A stretch of 64,000 bases of DNA from JADKFD01 sp050250665 (GTDB lineage: Bacteria > Pseudomonadota > Gammaproteobacteria > Xanthomonadales > SZUA-5): contig JBFWOF010000036.1 in assembly GCA_050250665.1 (NCBI GenBank), positions 1 to 64,000 of the forward strand, read 5' to 3'. Position 1 is the first letter of the stretch. Each line of letters opens with the position of its first letter. Below, one piece after another: positions 57,283-64,000 of this stretch. The notes under the pieces are model-generated. The model saw only the letters and a list, made by a program, of their open reading frames with translations. It ran no database searches and was not told where the DNA came from. The translations under genes were made by a program, and so were the position numbers.

Positions 57283-57719
57283 TCGTCAAACCCCCGCTTG
57301 CCGCGCAGCTGCTTGGTGCTGGCGCGGGCTTTCTTGGCCTCGATGCGACGACGCTCGGAAGCACGCGTGGGTGCGGTGGCGATGCGCTTCTTCTGCTCGA
57401 TCGTATGCGCGCGCAACAGCGTCAGCAGGCGCTCGCGGGCATCGACGCGGTTGCGCTCCAGGGTGCGGAAGCGCTGCGCCTGCAACACCAGCACGCCCTC
57501 GTTGGTCAGTCGCCGGTCACGTGCAGCCAGCACCCGCACCCGCAGCCATTCGGGCAGATTGGGGGACTGCTTGACGTCGAAACGCAGCTCCACCGCGCTC
57601 GATACCTTGTTGACGTTCTGACCACCGGGGCCGGAGGAGCGCACGAAGCGCTCGACCAACTCATCCTCCGACAGGTTGATCCCGGGAATGACTTCGAGCG
57701 TGTCTGTGGGCGCGTTCAA
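57279..57719 (-). CDS. arfB: Alternative ribosome-rescue factor ArfB (YaeJ)
   Basis: A 146-residue peptidyl-tRNA hydrolase that releases stalled ribosomes. The SSGPGGQNVNK segment holds the catalytic GGQ. The C-terminal tail is highly basic (THREE clusters around APTRASERRRIEAKKARAST and LRGKRG), as needed to enter the mRNA channel. It starts with TTG, overlapping the yajQ stop as TTGA. Confidence 0.94.
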   Translation of the reverse strand: MNAPTDTLEVIPGINLSEDELVERFVRSSGPGGQNVNKVSSAVELRFDVKQSPNLPEWLRVRVLAARDRRLTNEGVLVLQAQRFRTLERNRVDARERLLTLLRAHTIEQKKRIATAPTRASERRRIEAKKARASTKQLRGKRGFDE

Positions 57720-58198
57720 TCGCGGAAGTTCTCGAACTGCAGCGGCAGATCCAGCTCCAGGCCGCGCAGCAGGGCGATGGCCGCCTGGAGATCGTCGCGC
57801 TTCTTGCCGCTGACGCGCAGCTTCTCGCCGTTGATCTGGGCCTCGACCTTGATCCTGGCGTCCTTCAGCTGGCGAATGATGTCCTTGGCGTTCTTCTGAT
57901 CGACACCCTGTTTCAGCGTGACTTTCTGCCTGGCCGCCGCCAGATTCGATTCCGGATCGGCCACTTCCATGCAGCGGATATCGATACCGCGCGCCACCAG
58001 CCGCGGTTTCAGGATCTCCAGCATCTGCTTGAGCTGAAACTCACCCTGGGCCTTGAGCGTGACCACGAACTCGTCCAATTCGAAGACGCAGCCGGTGCCG
58101 CGGAAATCGAAGCGATTGCCGAGCTCGCGATTGGCCTGGTCGATGGCATTGCGGACTTCGTGCTTGTCCAGTTCGGAAACAACATCAAAGGAGGGCAT
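57716..58198 (-). CDS. yajQ: YajQ-family nucleotide-binding protein
   Basis: A 160-residue cytoplasmic protein of the YajQ/UPF0234 family. Xanthomonas YajQ (XC_3703) was reported to bind cyclic di-GMP and affect virulence. MPSFDVVSELDKHEVRNAID at the start, RFDFRG and the end LRGLELDLPLQFENFRD (given in part) are conserved. First gene of an operon with arfB and an acyltransferase gene. The promoter probably lies in 58199-58254. Confidence 0.96.
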   Translation of the reverse strand: MPSFDVVSELDKHEVRNAIDQANRELGNRFDFRGTGCVFELDEFVVTLKAQGEFQLKQMLEILKPRLVARGIDIRCMEVADPESNLAAARQKVTLKQGVDQKNAKDIIRQLKDARIKVEAQINGEKLRVSGKKRDDLQAAIALLRGLELDLPLQFENFRD

Positions 58199-58254
58199 GG
58201 CGGAACCGATTCAAAAACAGGGGCGGATTCTAGCCTGTGCGGCCGCCCGGCGCT

Positions 58255-58330
58255 GTGGGAGCCGACTCTGTCCACGATGGCTGTCGCGCTCGGTACGGTG
58301 AAGAGCGATCGCGGCTGAAGCCACTCCCAC
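58255..58330. repeat. GTGG-headed REP pair before selO
   Basis: GTGGGAGCCGACTCTGTCCA at 58255 and an inverted GCGGCTGAAGCCACTCCCAC ending at 58330, in the divergent gap between yajQ and selO. Confidence 0.75.
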
Positions 58331-58416
58331 AGGGAAGTACACGCCGCGGGCATCCCTCTTGCCCTAAGCTCGGGGCGTCCCCAGCTTGCAGTCCTGACCC
58401 GGCATCGGAGCCTTGC

Positions 58417-59976
58417 TTGACCGATCTGCACTTCGACAATCGTTTTCTGGCCGAACTCCCCGGTGATCCCGAGGACAGTCCGCGCACGCGCCAGGTGCAC
58501 GGCGCGCTGTATTCGCGGGTGCAAACGACGCCGGTGTTGGCGCCGCGCCTGCTGGCCTGGTCGCCGGAAGTGGCGGCGGCGATCGGGCTGTCCGCGACTG
58601 AGCTCGAGTCCGATGACTTCGCCGAGGTATTTGCCGGCAATCGGGTCTGGCCGGGCATGCAGCCCTGGGCCAGCAACTACGGCGGTCATCAGTTCGGGCA
58701 CTGGGCCGGGCAACTCGGTGATGGCCGGGCCATCAGTCTGGGTGAAGTCATCGGCGCCGATGGCCGGCGTCACGAACTGCAGCTCAAGGGCGCCGGCCAG
58801 ACGCCGTACTCGCGTCATGCCGATGGCCGCGCCGTGCTGCGCTCGTCCCTGCGCGAGTTTGTCTGCTCCGAGGCCATGCACCACCTGGGCGTGCCGACCA
58901 CGCGGGCGCTGTCGCTGATCGGCACCGGCGACGAGGTGGTGCGGGACATGTTCTACGACGGCCATCCGCGGGCCGAGCCCGGCGCCATCGTCTGCCGCGT
59001 GGCCCCGTCCTTCATCCGCTTCGGCCACTTCGAGTTGCCGGCCTGGCGCAAGGACACCGAACTGCTGGCAAGGCTGGTGGATTTCACGATCTCACGGGAC
59101 TATCCGGAGTTCACGGGCAGTCCGGATCAGCAGCGCGCCGACTGGTTCATCCAGGTCTGCGAACGCACGGCGCGCCTGATCGCGCAATGGATGCGGGTGG
59201 GCTTTGTCCACGGGGTCATGAATACCGACAATCTGTCCATCCTCGGTCTGACCATCGACTACGGCCCCTACGGCTGGCTCGAGCCCTATGACCCCGATTG
59301 GACGCCCAACACCACCGATTTCGAGGGCCGCCGCTATACCTTTGGGCGCCAGCCGGAGATCGCTCAATGGAATCTGTCGGCGCTGGCCGGCGCGCTGGTG
59401 TCGCTGTTTCCCGATCAGGCGCCGCTGCACCAGGGTCTGAAGCGCTACGCCGAGGTTTTCAGCGCCGAGCACGCGCGGCTGACCGCCGCACGCTTTGGCT
59501 GGGAGCGGCTGGCAGAGGAGGATCTGCCGCTGGTGCGAGAGTTTCACGCGCTGATGTTCGATCACGAGATCGATCTGACCCTGGCCTTCAGGCACCTGGC
59601 CGATCTCGACCTGGCCGCACCGGCGCTCGACACGCTGGCGCCGGCCTTCTACCAGCCGCAGCGGGTTGCGGCGGAGGCCGGCCGCTGGAACCAATGGCTG
59701 TCCGGCTACGCCCGGCGCAGCCTGGCCGAGCCCCGTCCTGCCAATGCCCGGGTCGTCGCCATGAATGCCATCAACCCGCTGTACGTGCCGCGCAACTATC
59801 TGGCGCAACTGGCCATCGACGCCGCCGAGAAGGGCGATCTCTCGGTGCTGCACGAATGGATGGACACACTGCGCCGGCCCTACAGCCGTCAGGCTGGGCG
59901 CGAACACCATGCCGCACGTCGCCCCGAATGGGCCCGTCAGCGGGCCGGATGTTCGATGCTGTCCTGCAGTTCCTAG
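58417..59976 (+). CDS. selO: Protein adenylyltransferase SelO (YdiU)
   Basis: A 519-residue pseudokinase-fold enzyme that transfers AMP to protein hydroxyls. Visible blocks are NYGGHQFGHWAGQLGDGRA, LQLKGAGQTPYSRHADGRA, FVHGVMNTDNLSILGLTIDY (metal-binding Asn/Asp) and the C-terminal SCSS seen in E. coli YdiU. A TTG at 58417 was chosen: CGGAG lies 6 bases upstream and the family N-terminus begins here; the frame stays open to 58237 through a REP. Complete. Confidence 0.95.
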   Translation: MTDLHFDNRFLAELPGDPEDSPRTRQVHGALYSRVQTTPVLAPRLLAWSPEVAAAIGLSATELESDDFAEVFAGNRVWPGMQPWASNYGGHQFGHWAGQLGDGRAISLGEVIGADGRRHELQLKGAGQTPYSRHADGRAVLRSSLREFVCSEAMHHLGVPTTRALSLIGTGDEVVRDMFYDGHPRAEPGAIVCRVAPSFIRFGHFELPAWRKDTELLARLVDFTISRDYPEFTGSPDQQRADWFIQVCERTARLIAQWMRVGFVHGVMNTDNLSILGLTIDYGPYGWLEPYDPDWTPNTTDFEGRRYTFGRQPEIAQWNLSALAGALVSLFPDQAPLHQGLKRYAEVFSAEHARLTAARFGWERLAEEDLPLVREFHALMFDHEIDLTLAFRHLADLDLAAPALDTLAPAFYQPQRVAAEAGRWNQWLSGYARRSLAEPRPANARVVAMNAINPLYVPRNYLAQLAIDAAEKGDLSVLHEWMDTLRRPYSRQAGREHHAARRPEWARQRAGCSMLSCSS

Positions 59977-60427
59977 GCGGCCACACGGCCAGGAATTCGG
60001 CTGGCCCGGCGCGCCAGCCATCTCGTAAACTCCGGGCTGGCGGAAGCCGGGAGTCGCTCCGGCAAGGCTGTTGCCGCAGCAGCGCGGGTACCAGCAGATC
60101 GGGATTGCTGGGCGCGTGGCAATCGTATGCTCGCGCTCTTATCCCGGATGACAAATTGCAACGATGAGGACCTGCTGGCGTCGATTCGCGTAAAAGATCA
60201 CGCAAGCACTGCGGTATTTCCTATTCTGAGAGGGCGCTCGGCCATGTCGATCAAGACTTGCTCCCGACGATGCTGGCGACGCGCCCCCACCGGACCCAAG
60301 CACAGGGCACAAGGCCATTAGCGCAAAAGCACAAACGGACCCAAACGAAGCACGCGTCACGGCATGGTGGGAACGACCTGATCGCCACTACGATCAGAGT
60401 GGCCAGCTGTGGCTGGCCGGGCGTCCG
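59977..60427. other. Spacer with no recognised gene, unassigned leader
   Basis: About 450 bases between selO and the fusion gene. It lacks the REP families that fill other gaps. From about 60359 to 60427 it looks coding in the frame of the next gene (TAWWERPDRHYDQSGQLWL) but has no standard start. The part 59977-60350 shows nothing convincing. Confidence 0.5.
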
Positions 60428-62257
60428 GTGGCGGAGCTGGTGGCCGCTACTGGCACACCCGCCTATGTCTATTGCGCGGCCCGGGTCAGTCAGAATGTGG
60501 CGCGATTGCGCACGGCGCTGAAGGGTATCAACGCACCGACACGGCTGATGTACGCGATGAAGTCCAATCGCCATCCGCCGCTGCTGGCACACCTGCGCGC
60601 ACTCGGGCTGGATCTGGACGTGACTTCACCAGGCGAGGTCCGGCATGCCCTGGACAACGGCTTCGAGGCGCGGCAATTGTCCTTTACGGCCGGCTGCCTC
60701 AGCAGCGCCGACTATACGGCGCTCGCGGGCTGGCCGGAGATCTGGATCAATGCCGATTCGCTGACTCAGCTGCGCCGCATCGCGGAAGTGTCGCCGGGAC
60801 GGGAGTTGGGCCTGCGCATCAATCCGGCCTCGCCGCTGGGGTACAACGATCTGGTCAGCTATTCCGGCGCCAAGGCCAGCAAGTTCGGCGTCTACCGCGA
60901 TCGCTTCGAAGAAGCGCTCGAACTGGCGGCCGCGTCCGGCCTGAAGCTGACTGGGCTGCACTGCCACGCCGGGTGCGGCTTCCTGACACCGCAACTGGAT
61001 GCGGTGGAGCGTGTCTTTGCCCGTATCTGCGATTTTCTCGACGTGGCACCGCAGATTCGGACCCTGAATCTTGGCGGCGGCCTCGGCATTCCGCTGGTGG
61101 CAGCAGACGAGGAACTGGATCTGACGGCCTGGGCGGCACTGGTGCGCCGCTACTTCGGCGATCGCGGGCTGAATCTGTGCTTTGAGCCCGGCGACTATCT
61201 GGTCAAGGATGCCGGTGCCTTGCTGACCGAGGTCACCCAGGTGGAACGCAAGGGCGACCGCCTCTTCGTGGGCGTCAATGCCGGATTCAACGTCCACCCG
61301 GAGCCGGCGCACTACCGCCTGCCGCTGATCCCGGCCCCGGCCACGCTGCGGCCCGAACAACCGCAATGTGTCACTATCGCCGGCAACATCAACGAGGCAC
61401 TGGACCTCTGGGCCGAAGACTACTTCCTGTCGCCGGTGCGCGAGGGTGATACCTTGTGCTTTCTGAATGCGGGCGGCTACGGCGCCTCGATGGCCAGCGC
61501 GCATTGCCTACGGAACGAAATGACCGAACATCTTTTGCCCCCGATCCAACCGGGCGGATTCGACGTCGAGCAGATCAGCGGAGCCAATCAGCGCGCCTGG
61601 GACGAGCTCTATGCGTCCACCCCGGAGCTGGTCTGGGGGCATGAACCGCTGCCCTTTCTGGCCGGGTTCGCGAGTGCTTTCCGCGAGGTACTGAAGTCGC
61701 CCTCACGCCTGCTCGATGCCGGCGTCGGCGAGGGCCGCAACCTGTCCTTTCTGCTCGATTGCGGAGCCGACGAAGTGCACGCGATGGACGCCTCGACCCA
61801 CGCGCTGGAGAAGATTCCGGCGTCACTGCGTGCGCGGCTGCAACTGCGCGTCGGTGATCTGGCCGCCACCGGCTTTGCCGGCGAGTACTTCGACGCCATG
61901 ACCTTGCTGGACGTGTTCGAAACCCTGCCCAATGCCGAGGCCGTGCTGGCCGAGCTTTACCACATCCTCAAGCCCGGCGGACTGCTGCTGTGCAATATTC
62001 CGGGGCATGATGACGGTGTGGCCGGACAGGACATGCGCGAGATCGGTGACGACAGCTTCCTCTACCAGAGCACCTACTATTATCGTTTCATCGAACCCGA
62101 GGCCGCGCAGCTACTGCTCGAGAATGCCGGCTTTGAAGTGGTGTACTCGGGTCGCCGCGAGTGGCGCGAGGCCCCGCATCCGGGCTTCCGCGACGAGGAA
62201 CACACGCACGTGAGCCATGTGCTGCTCGTGCGCAGACCGCCGCAGCACCGCGGCTAG
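60428..62257 (+). CDS. Fused PLP decarboxylase and SAM methyltransferase
   Basis: A 609-residue two-domain protein. Residues 1-375 are an alanine-racemase-fold decarboxylase like LysA/ornithine decarboxylase: MYAMKSN with the PLP Lys, LHCHAGCGF, LGGGLGIP, FEPGDYLV, and NAGGYGASMAS. The usual catalytic Cys motif (G-x-x-C-E-S) reads GNINEA, so that Cys appears replaced by Asn. Residues about 385-600 are a class I methyltransferase with LLDAGVGEGRNLSFLLDCG and a later HILKPGGLLLCNIPGH. The GTG at 60428 is the first standard start, but coding-like sequence continues upstream to about 60359. The next gene starts 13 bases downstream. The product is unknown; a natural-product or amine-modifying role is possible. 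Confidence 0.85.
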   Translation: MAELVAATGTPAYVYCAARVSQNVARLRTALKGINAPTRLMYAMKSNRHPPLLAHLRALGLDLDVTSPGEVRHALDNGFEARQLSFTAGCLSSADYTALAGWPEIWINADSLTQLRRIAEVSPGRELGLRINPASPLGYNDLVSYSGAKASKFGVYRDRFEEALELAAASGLKLTGLHCHAGCGFLTPQLDAVERVFARICDFLDVAPQIRTLNLGGGLGIPLVAADEELDLTAWAALVRRYFGDRGLNLCFEPGDYLVKDAGALLTEVTQVERKGDRLFVGVNAGFNVHPEPAHYRLPLIPAPATLRPEQPQCVTIAGNINEALDLWAEDYFLSPVREGDTLCFLNAGGYGASMASAHCLRNEMTEHLLPPIQPGGFDVEQISGANQRAWDELYASTPELVWGHEPLPFLAGFASAFREVLKSPSRLLDAGVGEGRNLSFLLDCGADEVHAMDASTHALEKIPASLRARLQLRVGDLAATGFAGEYFDAMTLLDVFETLPNAEAVLAELYHILKPGGLLLCNIPGHDDGVAGQDMREIGDDSFLYQSTYYYRFIEPEAAQLLLENAGFEVVYSGRREWREAPHPGFRDEEHTHVSHVLLVRRPPQHRG

Positions 62258-62270
62258 AATCGGAAACTGC

Positions 62271-64000
62271 ATGCTGTCCAAGTTTCGCCGTCTGTTTCAG
62301 GTCTTGCCCGATGAGGGCAGCAAGGTGCTGTGGTTCGCGCTGCTGGCAGGATTGCTGCAAGCAGGCGTCGCCATCGGTACCGTCGCCGCTGACTCGGTGT
62401 TCCTGTCGCAGCTAGGCATCGAGAAGTTGCCACTGGTGTTCATCTTCATGCCCGTGGTCATGATGGTGTACGCGCCGGTCTATTCGGTGTTGATCGCCAA
62501 GCTCGGCACCCGTGCACTGTTTCGGGTGACGCTGACCGTGATCGTCGGCGGCGGTCTGCTGATCGGTTTCGGTGGCGACTACTTCGGCCAGACCGGGTGG
62601 TTTCCCTTTGCCATCAAGTTCTACGTGGGCCTGTGGTTCATCGCCCTGTACACGCTGTTCTGGAATTTCGCCGACGACTATTTCTCGATCCTCGACGGCA
62701 AGCGACTGTACGGCCTGATTGCCGCCGGCAGTTCGGCCGGTTCGATGTTCGGCGGCGGACTGGTCACCGGACTGTCCGGCATCGTCCCGGCGCCCAAGCT
62801 GTTTCTGGTGTGGGCCATCGTGGCCATGGTCACCTTCCCGGTACTGCTGGTGATCCTGCGGCGCTTCCGCGCGATCTCGGCCGACGACGCCCAGTCCGAG
62901 GAAGTGCTGTCACTGCCGGAACTGATCAAGTTCATCATCAAGACCTTCAGAAGCTCGCGCTTCGCGCTGGCGCTGGCGATGATCTGTTTCGTCATGGTGG
63001 CGCTGACCAGCAGCCTGGAGTACCTGACGCTCGGAGTCTTCGCCGAAGACCGCTCTGCCGACGGTCTGGCCTCGCTGTTGGGTGGGCTGTATGCCCTGGC
63101 CGGGGCGCTGACGCTGGTCATCAACCTGTTCTTCTTCAACCGGATCGTCGGCCGTCTGGGTGTGGGCAGTACGGCCCTGGTGGTGCCCTTCGCCTATCTG
63201 GCCTCCTTCGTCTTCTTCTACCTTCAGAACGGCTTTGGCGCTGCACTGGTGGCTTTCTACGCCTACCAGAGCCTGTTTGTGGCAATCGAGTTCAACAACA
63301 TCAACCTGCTCTACAACGCCCTGCCGGGCGGCGTGAAACGGCAGCTTCGAACCTTCATCGAAGCCCTGGCAGAGCCCGCCGCCAGCGCCACCGCGGGTCT
63401 GCTGCTGTTCTATTCCGCCAAACATATCGACCCCGACAACCTGGCGCTGGCCGGTTTGCTGGTCGCCTGCGGTGCCCTGGTGATCGCGGCCTTCATCCGC
63501 CAGAACTATGTGCACGCGCTGGCCGTGAATCTGCGCGCCGACTGGCTCGATTTCGCCAATCCGGAGCAGGCCTGGCGGCTGCACCTCAGCAACGCCGACT
63601 TCATCCAGCTGCGCAAGATGGCGTTCTCGGCCCGCCGCAGCGAGCAGCTGCTGGCGGTGGAATTGCTCTGGCGTCTGCAGGACAGTTCGGCCCGCGCCGC
63701 CCTGCTGAATTTCCTGTCCACGGCCTGTGCCGAGGAAGCCGACAGGCTGCGCCCGGCCATTTCCGAGCTGCTCACGCACGGCAACACCGACGCGCTGGCC
63801 GAGACCCTGCTGTGGCTGGAAAGCGACAACGGCCCGAATGAGCCGGAAGTGCTGGACGAGTTCACCTCCACCGGCGCCTTTCCGATGCGGCGGCTGCAGG
63901 ACTGGCGCCGCTCCGACCACCCGGCGCATCTGGCGGCAATCGCGGTGGCGCGCTGGAATGGCAGTCGCATCAACGAGGTCGCGCTGGCGATCGAGCAGGT
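62271..64000 (+). CDS. Npt/TLC-like membrane transporter with HEAT-like tail (3' end outside window)
   Basis: An open frame of 576 codons running off the window. From ATG 62271 it codes a polytopic protein: about 12 helices over residues 15-420 (starting WFALLAGLLQAGVAIGTVAA). This resembles the ATP/ADP translocase-like (Npt1/TLC) or MFS transporters of free-living proteobacteria. After about residue 440 it is soluble, with helical repeats of HEAT type (ELLWRLQDSSARAALLNFLS). GGAA lies before the ATG. The close spacing to the fusion gene suggests an operon, so it might move the product or a precursor. Family call is by pattern and moderate. Confidence 0.7.
   Translation, partial: MLSKFRRLFQVLPDEGSKVLWFALLAGLLQAGVAIGTVAADSVFLSQLGIEKLPLVFIFMPVVMMVYAPVYSVLIAKLGTRALFRVTLTVIVGGGLLIGFGGDYFGQTGWFPFAIKFYVGLWFIALYTLFWNFADDYFSILDGKRLYGLIAAGSSAGSMFGGGLVTGLSGIVPAPKLFLVWAIVAMVTFPVLLVILRRFRAISADDAQSEEVLSLPELIKFIIKTFRSSRFALALAMICFVMVALTSSLEYLTLGVFAEDRSADGLASLLGGLYALAGALTLVINLFFFNRIVGRLGVGSTALVVPFAYLASFVFFYLQNGFGAALVAFYAYQSLFVAIEFNNINLLYNALPGGVKRQLRTFIEALAEPAASATAGLLLFYSAKHIDPDNLALAGLLVACGALVIAAFIRQNYVHALAVNLRADWLDFANPEQAWRLHLSNADFIQLRKMAFSARRSEQLLAVELLWRLQDSSARAALLNFLSTACAEEADRLRPAISELLTHGNTDALAETLLWLESDNGPNEPEVLDEFTSTGAFPMRRLQDWRRSDHPAHLAAIAVARWNGSRINEVALAIEQ

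Overview
The window is GC-rich, densely coded chromosomal DNA from a gammaproteobacterium, most probably of the order Xanthomonadales (Lysobacterales). The evidence is the gene set: an Entner-Doudoroff cluster, a maltodextrin locus with a TonB-dependent receptor and a flavin-dependent halogenase, DUF2238 and NnrU proteins, a GbsR regulator with a cyanide-insensitive bd oxidase, and intergenic spaces packed with repetitive extragenic palindromes (REPs). No phage, plasmid, conjugation, CRISPR, rRNA or tRNA gene was found. It looks like core genome with unusually repeat-rich spacers.

Layout. Positions 1-3783 hold the end of a sugar MFS transporter, a GH13 amylase lipoprotein and a LacI-type repressor. 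Positions 4123-10887 hold the Entner-Doudoroff genes on the minus strand, read zwf, pgl, edd, glk, eda; together they take glucose to pyruvate and glyceraldehyde-3-phosphate. Positions 11498-25200 hold single genes: a DUF2238 membrane protein, a PspB-like protein, PEP carboxylase, a secreted IPT/TIG protein, a SWIM-SNF2 helicase, a gluzincin peptidase-like lipid-exported protein and a secreted beta-helix protein. Positions 25386-33223 hold the second part of the maltodextrin locus: halogenase and TonB receptor on the minus strand, facing a two-domain GH13 lipoprotein on the plus strand across a spacer with a LacI-type operator candidate. The two halves suggest one regulon: surface amylases cut alpha-glucans, the receptor imports oligosaccharides, the MFS protein moves sugar inward, and the Entner-Doudoroff enzymes burn the glucose.

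Positions 33483-37629 hold an orphan lasso-peptide B2-type protein, the peroxiredoxin Bcp, an AraC/DUF1761/SRPBCC operon and an NnrU protein. Positions 38652-45254 hold polA, a degenerate WecB-like protein and tex. Positions 45671-54431 hold a PLP decarboxylase, small and membrane proteins, and the gbsR-cioAB operon. Positions 54611-59976 hold hemN, a DUF4156 lipoprotein, the overlapping yajQ-arfB-acyltransferase operon and selO. The right end carries a decarboxylase-methyltransferase fusion followed by a nucleotide-transporter-like protein with HEAT-like tail that runs off the window.

The most distinctive non-coding signal is the spacer content. At least seven unrelated palindromic families all start with GTAG or GTGG followed at once by a hairpin, and most occur as head-to-head pairs (BIME-like). 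Two copies of a 256-266 bp unit bounded by such inverted ends flank polA. REP copies also sit inside pgl and in the 5' end of the first amylase. Two genes (glk and the decarboxylase-methyltransferase fusion) have no ATG, GTG or TTG where homology-like sequence says they should begin, and the first transporter has an in-frame TAG.
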